Below are positions 35,437-44,262 of a stretch of DNA of 64,000 nt, one piece after another. Origin of the DNA: Salaquimonas sp041736675. GTDB lineage: Bacteria; Pseudomonadota; Alphaproteobacteria; Rhizobiales; Rhizobiaceae. Made by a program: the position numbers and the translations under genes. The stretch is taken from NCBI GenBank assembly GCA_041736675.1, contig JBGSTD010000061.1, positions 8,176-72,175 of the forward strand, in the 5' to 3' direction. The first letter of the stretch is position 1. Each line of letters starts with the position of its first letter. The notes below the pieces were generated by a model. It was given only the letters and a program-made list of their open reading frames with translations. It was not told the DNA's origin and searched no databases.

Positions 35437-36321
35437 CTAGAGCGCTTCCGCACCCGAGATAATCTCGATCAGTTCTTTTGTAATCTGCGCCTGACGCTGA
35501 CGGTTATAGCTCAGTGTCAGTTTGTCGATCATTTCGCCAGCATTTCGGGTTGCGTTGTCCATCGCAGACATCCGCGCGCCCTGTTCAGAAGCGGCATTTT
35601 CCAGAAGTGCACGAAATACCTGCACTGAAATATTACGCGGCAGAAGATCGCCCAAAATAGCTTCTTCACTCGGCTCATACTCATAGCTGACATCGCCGTT
35701 GGCAACTTCGCCCTCAACCACTTCCCCAAAAGAGGCGGGAATCAGGTTGGTTGCGGTCGGGACCTGGCTGATGACGGATTTGAACTCCGAATAAAACAGC
35801 GTGCATACATCGAACGCGCCATCGGCAAACATTTCCATGATGCGTTTTCCGACAGTATTGGCATTTTCAAAACCGATGTAACGTGTCGATCTGAAATCGA
35901 TGCGCTCCACAATTTTCGGGCCAAATTCCATCTTCATCGCGTCGTAGCCTTTTTTGCCGACGGTGTAGATTTTGACTTCCTTGCCTTCCCCGATCAGCCG
36001 CCGCGCATGCGCACGGGCAAGACGGGCAATGGATGAATTGAAACCACCGCAAAGGCCGCGCTCTGCAGTTGCAACAACAAGCAGATGAACCTGGTCCCTG
36101 CCGTTACCGGCGAGCAATTGCGGCGCATCTTCACGCCCTTCCATGCTCTTGGCCAGACCACCCAGAACCTTGGCCATTTTGGCCGAGTAAGGGCGGGCCT
36201 GTTCCGCAGCCAACTGTGCACGGCGAAGTTTCGCCGCCGCCACCATTTTCATGGCCTTGGTGATCTTCTGTGTCGCTTTAACCGACGCGATCCTGTTTTT
36301 CAGGTCCTTAAGAGAAGCCAT
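35437..36321 (-). CDS. atpG: F1F0 ATP synthase subunit gamma
   Basis: 294 residues. It is the rotor shaft of F1. The N-terminal helix MASLKDLKNRIASVKATQKI and the C-terminal helix (ASEQGARMSAMDNATRNAGE) form the coiled coil that turns inside the alpha-beta ring; the segment ITKAMKMVAAAKLRRAQ is highly conserved. It lies between atpA and atpD. Confidence 0.97.
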   Translation of the reverse strand: MASLKDLKNRIASVKATQKITKAMKMVAAAKLRRAQLAAEQARPYSAKMAKVLGGLAKSMEGREDAPQLLAGNGRDQVHLLVVATAERGLCGGFNSSIARLARAHARRLIGEGKEVKIYTVGKKGYDAMKMEFGPKIVERIDFRSTRYIGFENANTVGKRIMEMFADGAFDVCTLFYSEFKSVISQVPTATNLIPASFGEVVEGEVANGDVSYEYEPSEEAILGDLLPRNISVQVFRALLENAASEQGARMSAMDNATRNAGEMIDKLTLSYNRQRQAQITKELIEIISGAEAL

Positions 36322-36365
36322 TTAGCTTTTTTCCCAGAGTCTCAATTCGTCTCTTTGTCCAATGC

Positions 36366-37895
36366 TTACGCAAAGCCTTTTGCAAACGCGTCGATCGCAG
36401 CCACCATTTTCGCCTTGGTGGCGTCACTGATTGCCTGCTCCTTGCGGATGCTTTCCAGAATGTCCTTGTGGCTCGTATTCATGGAGGCCAGAAGACCTTT
36501 CTCGAACGCTCCGACTTGAGAAACCGGCAGCTTGTCCAGATAACCGTTCACACCGGCAAACAGAACAACAACCTGCTCTTCTGTCTTGAGCGGAGAGAAC
36601 TGGGGCTGTTTCAGCAATTCGGTCAAACGCGCACCACGGTTCAGCAAACGCTGTGTAGCCGCATCAAGATCAGAACCGAACTGGGCAAACGCCGCCATCT
36701 CGCGATACTGGGCCAACTCACCCTTGATCGAACCGGCAACCTGTTTCATCGCCTTGATCTGCGCAGCAGATCCAACGCGGGAAACCGACAGACCAACGTT
36801 CACCGCAGGACGGATACCCTGATAGAACAAGTCTGTTTCAAGGAATATCTGGCCATCGGTGATCGAAATCACGTTAGTCGGAATAAACGCTGAAACGTCG
36901 TTACCCTGTGTCTCGATAACCGGCAAAGCGGTCAGCGAACCGGCACCATTTTCCTCGTTCATCTTGGCTGAACGCTCAAGAAGACGCGAGTGAAGATAGA
37001 AAACGTCACCAGGATAGGCTTCACGACCAGGAGGACGGCGAAGCAGAAGCGACATCTGGCGATAGGCGACAGCCTGCTTGGACAAATCGTCATAACCGAT
37101 AAGTGCGTGTTGGCCGTTGTCACGGAAATACTCACCCATGGTGCAACCGGTAAACGGGGCCAGATACTGCATTGGAGCAGGATCAGACGCTGTAGCCGCA
37201 ATGATGATCGAATATTCCAGCGCGCCGCGCTCTTCTAGGACCTTGACGAACTGGGCAACTGTCGAGCGTTTCTGGCCGACAGCCACATAAACGCAGTACA
37301 ATTTGTCCTTGTCAGGGCCATTGTCATGGATTGGCTTCTGGTTAAGGAAGGTATCGAGAATAATGGCGGTCTTGCCGGTCTGGCGGTCACCAATGACCAA
37401 TTCGCGCTGGCCGCGGCCAACTGGAATAAGCGCATCAATGGATTTCAAACCTGTGGACATCGGCTCATGCACCGATTTGCGCGGGATAATGCCTGGGGCC
37501 TTTACATCAACGCGTGACCGCAGCTTGGCCTTGATCGGGCCTTTGCCGTCAATCGGGTTGCCGAGGGCATCCACAACACGGCCAAGAAGTTCCGGACCAA
37601 CCGGAACGTCAACGATCGAGCCAGTACGTTTTACCGTGTCGCCTTCCTTGATGGCACGGTCATCGCCGAACAACACGACACCGACATTGTCGGTTTCAAG
37701 GTTCAGCGCCATGCCTTTAATGCCGCCAGGAAACTCGACGAGCTCACCGGCCTGCACATTGTCAAGGCCGTAAACGCGGGCAATACCATCACCAACGGAA
37801 AGAACCTGACCGACTTCGGAAACCTGGGCTTCCTTGCCGAAATTTTTAATCTGATCTTTTAGAATCGCGGAAATTTCCGCAGCACGAATATCCAT
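36366..37895 (-). CDS. atpA: F1F0 ATP synthase subunit alpha
   Basis: 509 residues. It is the non-catalytic nucleotide-binding subunit. The P-loop GDRQTGKT is at about 169-176, and the signature 'PAVNVGLSVSRVGSAAQ' is present. The length is typical. Its ATG overlaps the stop of atpH by one base (TAATG), indicating translational coupling. Confidence 0.97.
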   Translation of the reverse strand: MDIRAAEISAILKDQIKNFGKEAQVSEVGQVLSVGDGIARVYGLDNVQAGELVEFPGGIKGMALNLETDNVGVVLFGDDRAIKEGDTVKRTGSIVDVPVGPELLGRVVDALGNPIDGKGPIKAKLRSRVDVKAPGIIPRKSVHEPMSTGLKSIDALIPVGRGQRELVIGDRQTGKTAIILDTFLNQKPIHDNGPDKDKLYCVYVAVGQKRSTVAQFVKVLEERGALEYSIIIAATASDPAPMQYLAPFTGCTMGEYFRDNGQHALIGYDDLSKQAVAYRQMSLLLRRPPGREAYPGDVFYLHSRLLERSAKMNEENGAGSLTALPVIETQGNDVSAFIPTNVISITDGQIFLETDLFYQGIRPAVNVGLSVSRVGSAAQIKAMKQVAGSIKGELAQYREMAAFAQFGSDLDAATQRLLNRGARLTELLKQPQFSPLKTEEQVVVLFAGVNGYLDKLPVSQVGAFEKGLLASMNTSHKDILESIRKEQAISDATKAKMVAAIDAFAKGFA

Positions 37896-38455
37896 TATCC
37901 GACCTCTTTGAGCGCTAGCTTGAGCGAGGAAAGTTTTGTACGAAGTGACGTATCAATCTGGCGTGAGCCAATCTTTACAATCATTCCACCGAGTAACGAC
38001 GGATCGACTGTAGCGTCAATAGCGACGTCTTTGCCGACAACACTCTTCAGCGCTGCCTTCAATTCTTTGGTCTGCTGGGCATTCAGTGGTTTTGCCACTG
38101 TTACCTCAGCAGTTGCTTCCCCTCTGTGATCGGCAGCGAGCCGGGCAAAGGCGGAAAGCATCTCCGGCATCACAAAAAGCCTGCGGTTTTTTGCAATAAC
38201 GCGAATGAAATTGCCGACAAGACCTGAAATTTTTGACTTGGTCAAAATGCTGCTGATAGCTGAAATCTGGTCTTCGGCAGAAAAAACGGGTGAACGAACG
38301 AGACGCAATAGATCCTCTGAAGAAGAAAGGATCGCGTCAAAGCGCGTCAAATCTTTTTCAACAGAATCAAGCTTTTTCTCGCTCACGGCAAGGTCAAACA
38401 AGGCGCTGGCATAGCGTCCTGCAATTCCGGAAACGGGAGAGGCTGAATTGGCCAA
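37895..38455 (-). CDS. atpH: F1F0 ATP synthase subunit delta
   Basis: 186 residues if translation starts at the TTG at 38455; the open frame extends six codons to another TTG at 38473. The TTG at 38455 gives 'MANSASPVSGIAGRYA', which matches the family's N-terminal length, and has GGGGA about 11 bases upstream. No ATG is available, so the first gene of the operon probably uses a rare start codon. Delta forms the peripheral-stalk connection on top of F1. The C-terminal KIGSRQIDTSLRTKLSSLK is conserved. Confidence 0.9.
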   Translation of the reverse strand: MANSASPVSGIAGRYASALFDLAVSEKKLDSVEKDLTRFDAILSSSEDLLRLVRSPVFSAEDQISAISSILTKSKISGLVGNFIRVIAKNRRLFVMPEMLSAFARLAADHRGEATAEVTVAKPLNAQQTKELKAALKSVVGKDVAIDATVDPSLLGGMIVKIGSRQIDTSLRTKLSSLKLALKEVG

Positions 38456-38710
38456 TGTATAAACAGTCCCCAAGATGCGTTCAATCGACTCGGTTGATCT
38501 GTCTTTTCCAAGGTCGAAACCATCGAAAATTTGATCAAGTCATTGAACTTGTGTATTTTTTCATAAATCAAGTGGCCGCAACGGTTCTTAATCCCCTTGC
38601 AGCCGCGCTTCACCTAGCACACTGATTACAGAGTCGCAACCAAGGAAGCCCGTTGTTTTTGCAGATAGTTATGAGTCTATTGTCGCATGTTGCAGCCCAT
38701 CAGCGCACGC

Positions 38711-40915
38711 TTACAAGAAGCTTTGCGGATCAACATCGATCTGAACTCGCAAACTGCCCTTTTCCCGCGGGCAAAGGGTAAGCCATTTTCGCAACCATCC
38801 CTGCAAATTGGCACTTAACTCGCCGTGAACCAACAATCTGAAACGGTGCCTTTCACGTACAATGGCAATTGGCGCTTCGGCCGGGCCCAAAACCGATATC
38901 CCCGCCTCCGGCGGCGCAGCTTTGCGCATTACCTTTGCATGGCTTTCAGCTTCGCCCCTTGTGGCAGCAGAAACAATGACCGACGCCAACCGGCCAAAGG
39001 GCGGCAGGCCTGCATTCTTGCGCCCTAGTATCTCACGCTCGTAAAAAGCCTCACGGTCGCCGCTGGCAATTGCCTGTATCACAGGATGTTCAGGTTGATA
39101 GGTTTGCAGGAAGCCGAAGCTCTCGCCGCCCGCGCGCCCTGCCCGCCCGGTAACCTGCGACAACAATTGAAAGGTCCTTTCCGCCGCACGCGGATCACCG
39201 TTGGATAACCCAAGATCGGCATCAATGACCCCGACACAACTCAGCAGCGGAAAATTGTGTCCCTTGGCAACAAGCTGGGTTCCGATCACAATATCACACT
39301 CACCTTTGGCAATGGCCTCAAGTTCCAGCCGCAGACGTTTGACCCCGCCCATCAAGTCAGAGGAAAGGATCAGCGTGCGGGCATCCGGAAAGGCGGTCAC
39401 TACCTCCTCGGCAAGTCTTTCCACCCCTGGCCCGCAGGCAACCAGATGATCAAAGGTGCCGCAGGATGGGCAGCTTTCAGGCACTTTCTCATTGTGGCCG
39501 CAATGATGGCACTGCAATTGACGCCTGAAACGATGCTCGACCAGCCATGTGGTACAATTGGGACACTGGAAACGATGTCCGCATACCCTGCAAAGCGTCA
39601 GCGGCGCATAGCCCCGGCGGTTGAGAAACAACAGGGCCTGTTCGCCGCGCGCAACTGCTTCGCCCATCGCCTGATGCAACACTGGCGAGATGAAAGATCC
39701 CCGCGGCGGCGGCGATTTGCGCATGTCGATGGTTTTTATAACCGGCATTACCGCCTCGCCATAACGGGCTTGCATTCGCTGATAATGATATCTGCCCCGT
39801 TGGGCATTGACGCGGCTTTCTATCGAAGGCGTTGCTGACGACAAAATGACAACGGCATTGCTCAAGCGTCCGCGCACCACGGCCATGTCGCGGGCATTGT
39901 AAAAGACGCGGTCCTCCTGCTTGTAGGCAGAATCATGCTCCTCATCGACAACAACCAGGCCGAGGTTCTCAAACGGCAGGAAAAGCGCTGAACGCGCGCC
40001 GGCAACCACCCGCACTTCCCCCGTCGCCACCTGACGCCAGAGCTGCTCCCTTTTTTTCGGGGCAATGTCCGAGTGCCATTCCCCGGGCCTTGTTCCGAAC
40101 CTGTTTTCAAACCTGTCGAGAAAACCCGCAGTCAAGGCAATTTCCGGCAAAAGTATCAATGCCTGCCTGCCTGATTCGACCGCTCTGGCGACAGCCTCGA
40201 AATAAACCTCGGTCTTGCCCGATCCGGTAACCCCGTCCAGCAGTGAAACCGAAAACTCTCCCTTTTTCATCACTTCATTGAGTGCATCTGCAGCCTGCCT
40301 TTGTTCCGGCTCAAGTTCCGGCTGGTAGTAGGCAACATCAGGCATGGGCACCAAAGGCCCCATCTCTATTTGGACCGGGTCAAAAACACCCTGCTCAATC
40401 AGCCCGCTGACAACAGACGCACTGGTTCCGGCCGCATGGGCAAGGCCTGACTTCGACCAGGTGAACCCGTCGCGCGCCAGTTCCAGAACCCGCTTGCGCG
40501 CCTCGGTCAGTTTTTCCGGCTCACGTCCGCTGAAGCGGTATCCGGTAGTGGTTGGCAAAGGTTCAAGCGCGGCGGGTGTACGCAATACCATTCGTAACAC
40601 CATGCCTGGCGGCGACAAGGTGTAATTTGCAATCCACTCAACGAACTGCATCAACTCCCTGGAAAGAGGAGGACAATCGAATTTCTGCTCAACCTGCTTC
40701 AGCTTATTCGGATTGACCTCATCCGGATGGGCGTCCCACACGACAGCGGCAACCAGTCTTGGCCCGAGCGGCACCTGCACATGATCTCCTGGCGCAAGTT
40801 GCATCCCTTCCGGCACGCCATAGGTATAGGGCTTGACAGTGGGAATGGGCAGAAGGACAGATACGGTTTGCTGTGCCAGGGTTTCAGTCTTTCGGGTCAA
40901 TATGGAAGGTTTCAC
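38711..40915 (-). CDS. priA: Primosomal protein N' (replication restart helicase PriA)
   Basis: 734 residues. The N-terminal 3'-end-binding domain is followed by a superfamily 2 helicase core with Walker A GVTGSGKTEVY (near 226), motif II VVDEEHDSAYKQ, and the zinc-binding cysteine pairs CRVCGHRFQCPNC and CHHCGHN...CPSCG inserted in the core. It reloads the replisome at stalled forks. It is transcribed towards the atp operon but separated from atpH by 237 bases, and is divergent from the transaldolase gene. Confidence 0.96.
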   Translation of the reverse strand: MKPSILTRKTETLAQQTVSVLLPIPTVKPYTYGVPEGMQLAPGDHVQVPLGPRLVAAVVWDAHPDEVNPNKLKQVEQKFDCPPLSRELMQFVEWIANYTLSPPGMVLRMVLRTPAALEPLPTTTGYRFSGREPEKLTEARKRVLELARDGFTWSKSGLAHAAGTSASVVSGLIEQGVFDPVQIEMGPLVPMPDVAYYQPELEPEQRQAADALNEVMKKGEFSVSLLDGVTGSGKTEVYFEAVARAVESGRQALILLPEIALTAGFLDRFENRFGTRPGEWHSDIAPKKREQLWRQVATGEVRVVAGARSALFLPFENLGLVVVDEEHDSAYKQEDRVFYNARDMAVVRGRLSNAVVILSSATPSIESRVNAQRGRYHYQRMQARYGEAVMPVIKTIDMRKSPPPRGSFISPVLHQAMGEAVARGEQALLFLNRRGYAPLTLCRVCGHRFQCPNCTTWLVEHRFRRQLQCHHCGHNEKVPESCPSCGTFDHLVACGPGVERLAEEVVTAFPDARTLILSSDLMGGVKRLRLELEAIAKGECDIVIGTQLVAKGHNFPLLSCVGVIDADLGLSNGDPRAAERTFQLLSQVTGRAGRAGGESFGFLQTYQPEHPVIQAIASGDREAFYEREILGRKNAGLPPFGRLASVIVSAATRGEAESHAKVMRKAAPPEAGISVLGPAEAPIAIVRERHRFRLLVHGELSANLQGWLRKWLTLCPREKGSLRVQIDVDPQSFL

Positions 40916-41001
40916 TATGATTCCTTGTTGAACGTAATGACCTCGCCAAAATTATGCTATAAGGGAAACGAAAAGAGACCTTACGAAAACAGGATGCCAA
41001 A

Positions 41002-41655
41002 ATGAAATTCTTTGTCGACACCGCCGATGTAGCCGAAATCAAAGCCCTCAATGACACGGGCCTGGTCGACGGCGTTACCACAAATCCCTCACTGATCATG
41101 AAGTCTGGTCGCGACATCATCGAAGTGACGAAAGAAATCTGCGGCATTGTCAAAGGCCCTGTTTCGGCTGAAGTCACCGCCACGGATTATGAAGGCATGA
41201 TGAAGGAAGCCAAGGTTCTTGCCAAGATCGCCAAGAACATCTGCATCAAGCTGCCCCTCACCATGGACGGACTGAAAGCTTGCAAGGCTCTCACCGACAA
41301 GGGCCATCAGACCAATGTGACCTTATGCTTTTCCGCCAATCAGGCACTTTTGGCCGCCAAGGCGGGGGCAACCTATGTGTCACCGTTCATTGGCCGCCTG
41401 GATGACATTGGCCTTGACGGCATGGAACTGATCGAGGAAATCCGCACGATTTTCGACAATTACGATTTCAAGACACAAATTCTCGCAGCCTCCATCCGTA
41501 CCGTAAACCACGTGAAGGAAGCAGCCCTTATCGGCGCTGATGTAATCACCGCCCCTCCGGCAACATTGCGGGCACTGGTCAAGCATCCGCTGACAGACAA
41601 GGGTCTAAGCGACTTTCTTGCCGACTGGGCAAAAACCGGTCAGAAGATCGGCTAA
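41002..41655 (+). CDS. tal: Transaldolase (small TalC/fructose-6-phosphate aldolase-like form)
   Basis: 217 residues. It belongs to the short transaldolase subfamily: MKFFVDTADVAEIKAL, DGVTTNPSLI, and the Schiff-base lysine K83 in CIKLPLT, with later 'AASIRTVNHVKEAALIGAD'. It transfers dihydroxyacetone units between sugar phosphates in the pentose phosphate pathway; the related fructose-6-phosphate aldolases have the same size, so sequence alone does not fully separate them. It is a single gene, divergent from priA. Confidence 0.92.
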   Translation: MKFFVDTADVAEIKALNDTGLVDGVTTNPSLIMKSGRDIIEVTKEICGIVKGPVSAEVTATDYEGMMKEAKVLAKIAKNICIKLPLTMDGLKACKALTDKGHQTNVTLCFSANQALLAAKAGATYVSPFIGRLDDIGLDGMELIEEIRTIFDNYDFKTQILAASIRTVNHVKEAALIGADVITAPPATLRALVKHPLTDKGLSDFLADWAKTGQKIG

Positions 41656-41730
41656 GCTCCCTTCATCCTTCGCTAACCAACATCTGGCATTGTGTTGAAA
41701 ACCCGCCAAATGTTGATTACGGATTGCCGG

Positions 41731-42675
41731 ATGAACGACCAGTCAGCCTTTCTTGTCTATTGCGCACATGATCTTGCTGCTGAGCGAAAAGCCTGGCTGG
41801 AAAGCCTTGCTATCGAGCGGCGGCTGTCTCCCGAGACGCTGGAGGCCTATGAACGCGACCTGCGCCAGTTCCTCCAGTTTCTGACCGGACATATTGGCGG
41901 GCCGGTCAAATTGAGGGATATTGAAAGTCTCAAACCCATGGACCTGCGTGGTTATCTTTCAGAGCGTCGCCGTGGCGGAGCAGGTGCCAGAACCCTTGGC
42001 CGCGGCCTTGCGGGCATTCGTTCCTTCGTGCGCTTCCTCGAAAAAAAGGGGCTGGCTTCCTCAGCCGGTCTTTCTGCCACCAAAGCTCCAAGACAGCCCA
42101 AGACACTGCCAAAGCCGATCAGTGCCTCCAAGGCAATTCAACTGACCGGGATTGATGAGCAAATGCGCGATGAGCCGTGGATCGCCGCACGCGATGTGGC
42201 GGTAATCACGCTGCTTTACGGTTGCGGTTTGCGCATCAGCGAAGCGCTGGGCCTGACCGCTGAAACCTTTCGCGCCAGTTCCAACACATTGCCGATAACC
42301 GGCAAGGGCGGCAAGACGCGGCTCGCACCTGTTTTACCGGTGGTTAAAAAAGCAATTGAAGATTATATGGCGATTTGTCCGTTCCATCTTGATGGTAAAG
42401 CGCCGTTGTTTCGGGGAGCAAAGGGGGGCGACCTGCGCGCAGAAATCATCCAGCGGCAAATTCGCAAATTGCGTTCCGCCCTCAATCTTCCCGCATCGAC
42501 AACGCCCCACGCGCTGCGCCACTCGTTTGCGACCCATCTTCTGGCAAGCGGCGGTGATTTGCGGACCATTCAGGAATTGCTCGGACATGCCTCACTTTCG
42601 ACCACACAGATTTATACCAGTGTGGAAACCGAGCGGCTTCTCGATATCTATGAAAACGCACATCCAAGGGCGTGA
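41731..42675 (+). CDS. xerC: Tyrosine recombinase XerC
   Basis: 314 residues. The N-terminal core-binding domain (RLSPETLEAYERDLRQFLQFL) is followed by the catalytic domain with Arg in GCGLRISEALGL, Lys in GKGGKTR, HALRHSFATH, the second His in LLGHASLSTTQIY and the nucleophile Tyr in that segment. With XerD it resolves chromosome dimers at dif. The ATG at 41731 fits the family; ATG 41710 and an earlier TTG at 41692 are in frame. The context is housekeeping, with no sign of a phage or integron integrase. Confidence 0.93.
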   Translation: MNDQSAFLVYCAHDLAAERKAWLESLAIERRLSPETLEAYERDLRQFLQFLTGHIGGPVKLRDIESLKPMDLRGYLSERRRGGAGARTLGRGLAGIRSFVRFLEKKGLASSAGLSATKAPRQPKTLPKPISASKAIQLTGIDEQMRDEPWIAARDVAVITLLYGCGLRISEALGLTAETFRASSNTLPITGKGGKTRLAPVLPVVKKAIEDYMAICPFHLDGKAPLFRGAKGGDLRAEIIQRQIRKLRSALNLPASTTPHALRHSFATHLLASGGDLRTIQELLGHASLSTTQIYTSVETERLLDIYENAHPRA

Positions 42676-42766
42676 AACTGACTTGTCCCAAAAGGCATCC
42701 GGTCTTTATTGAAATTTAACCCTGCCATTTAACCCGATATGCACTTTGCAAAGCTATAAAGCCGAC

Positions 42767-43846
42767 ATGATGAAAAAAACCCGGATCACCACATTTCTTG
42801 ACCAAAATGGCGAACGCATTCTGGTCGCCGCATCGGCACTGATGGCAGCATTCTTTATTACATTTTTGATGGTGCTGGCCGACGCAACAACCGCAAAGGC
42901 TTCTGAAAACCCTGAAATCTCCTGTAAAGGTCGAAACCTGATCGAGGTTTATGGTGCTGAAGATCCGGCAAAACTGGCCGCAATTACCGGGGCCGCGGAA
43001 AAAACCTTAAACGGCAATTCGGTATTCTGGAAAATTAAAAAAGCCGGGATTGAACCCTCATACCTGCTTGGAACCATGCATCTTGCGGACAGCCGCATAG
43101 CAAGCCTTGACGGAGCAAAAGGAGAAGCCTTCAACAAGGCCCAAACCGTCATTGTTGAAAATATCGAGGCACTGGATTCTGCCGAGGCTTCAGTCGCAAT
43201 CATCCAGTACAAGGAAATGACACTTTACACTGACGGGACAACGCTCGCCGATCGCCTTGATCCGGAAACTTTGGCAAAATTGCAAAAGACCGCCGAGGCT
43301 CGCGGCATCCCCTACAGTTCCGCGCTTGTCATGCAACCCTGGCTCGTGGCCGCCTCCCTTTCATTGCCTGCCTGCGAAATGGCAGCAAAGCAACAGGGCG
43401 CGGAAGTGCTTGACGGCCTGATCGGCACAAGGGCAAAAGCCGAGGGCAAGGAACTGGTGGGTTTGGAAACAATCGGGGAGCAGTTTTCCGCCATGGCAAA
43501 CATGCCTGAAGAGTTTCACCTGATGGCGCTGAAAGAAACACTGGATCTCGGCGGCGTTGCCGAGGATGTCATCGAAACGATGAAGCTGCTTTATCTTGAA
43601 GGCCGTATCGGGATGATCGAACCCTTGACGAAATCGGTTGCACCCCAAACCGCCGGCTCCAAGGATTACGCTGAGTTCAACACCCGCCTCATAACCGACC
43701 GCAACAAGGTGATGGCGGAGCGTTCCCTCGCCTATATGGAAAAAGGCAATGCCTTCATGGCAGTCGGCGCCTTGCATCTGCCTGGAGAACTCGGCCTGGT
43801 CGAATTGCTGCGCAGGGAAGGCTACTCGCTTTCAGCGGTGGAATAG
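42767..43846 (+). CDS. TraB/GumN family protein
   Basis: 359 residues. One N-terminal membrane segment or signal anchor (about 22-45) precedes a TraB/GumN (PrgY-like) domain, with the family motif YLLGTMHLAD and the C-terminal MAVGALHLPGELGLVELL with its conserved GxxH. The family is thought to include metalloprotease-like proteins; the role in this bacterium is not known. The ATG at 42767 (followed by a second ATG) is preferred over the upstream TTG. Confidence 0.85.
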   Translation: MMKKTRITTFLDQNGERILVAASALMAAFFITFLMVLADATTAKASENPEISCKGRNLIEVYGAEDPAKLAAITGAAEKTLNGNSVFWKIKKAGIEPSYLLGTMHLADSRIASLDGAKGEAFNKAQTVIVENIEALDSAEASVAIIQYKEMTLYTDGTTLADRLDPETLAKLQKTAEARGIPYSSALVMQPWLVAASLSLPACEMAAKQQGAEVLDGLIGTRAKAEGKELVGLETIGEQFSAMANMPEEFHLMALKETLDLGGVAEDVIETMKLLYLEGRIGMIEPLTKSVAPQTAGSKDYAEFNTRLITDRNKVMAERSLAYMEKGNAFMAVGALHLPGELGLVELLRREGYSLSAVE

Positions 43847-43963
43847 ACCAACATACCACGGTTCCCCTGATCACATTTTCTTGACGTCACTGGACATTGT
43901 TGCAATTCATGCTACCTTTTTACGTGTCCGGAACTCTTTCCGGTTGGAAAAAGGAGGAATACC

Positions 43964-44173
43964 ATGAAGCAAGTACTCCTCGGGGCCGCGTTTTTTGGCC
44001 TCGCTTTGTCCCCTGCAGCTGCAGAATGCTTTGGCAGCCACAACAAGACTGCAATGAGCAAACCTGTTGAACAGGTCGCCCAAACTCCAGTGCAGACCGA
44101 TCTGAAAGCTGTGCAATATGCCGGTCTTGCTGATGGTTGGCTTGCAACCCTGATGAGCCGCACCAACGGATGA
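43964..44173 (+). CDS. Small secreted protein of unknown function
   Basis: 69 residues, with a clear signal peptide (MKQVLLGAAFFGLALSPAAA) and a mature part of about 49 residues containing one Cys. An excellent ribosome-binding site, AAGGAGGAA, is at 43951-43959. A small hairpin, CCGGAA-CTCT-TTCCGG, is at 43928-43943, just before that site, and a strong terminator follows, so it is probably its own transcription unit. I recognise no family. The ending GLADGWLATLMSRTNG resembles the C-terminus of small conserved rhizobial hypotheticals. Confidence 0.75.
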   Translation: MKQVLLGAAFFGLALSPAAAECFGSHNKTAMSKPVEQVAQTPVQTDLKAVQYAGLADGWLATLMSRTNG

Positions 44174-44210
44174 CTGGCGTAAATCAGGAATAAAAAACTC
44201 TCCAGTGACG

Positions 44211-44243
44211 AAAAACCCGGCAATAACCAGTCCGGGTTTTTTG
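44211..44243. terminator. Bidirectional terminator between the small secreted gene and lpdA
   Basis: AAAAACCCGG (44211-44220), an 11-base loop, then CCGGGTTTTTT (44232-44242). The stem is flanked by A and T runs, so it can terminate both the rightward small gene and the leftward lpdA transcript. Confidence 0.9.
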
Positions 44244-44262
44244 TTGAGGTTTGGTTTCCGCC

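Noticed and set aside
41731..42675. Tyrosine recombinase as a sign of a mobile element
   Set aside because: Length, motifs and housekeeping context fit XerC; no attachment repeats or cargo genes flank it.
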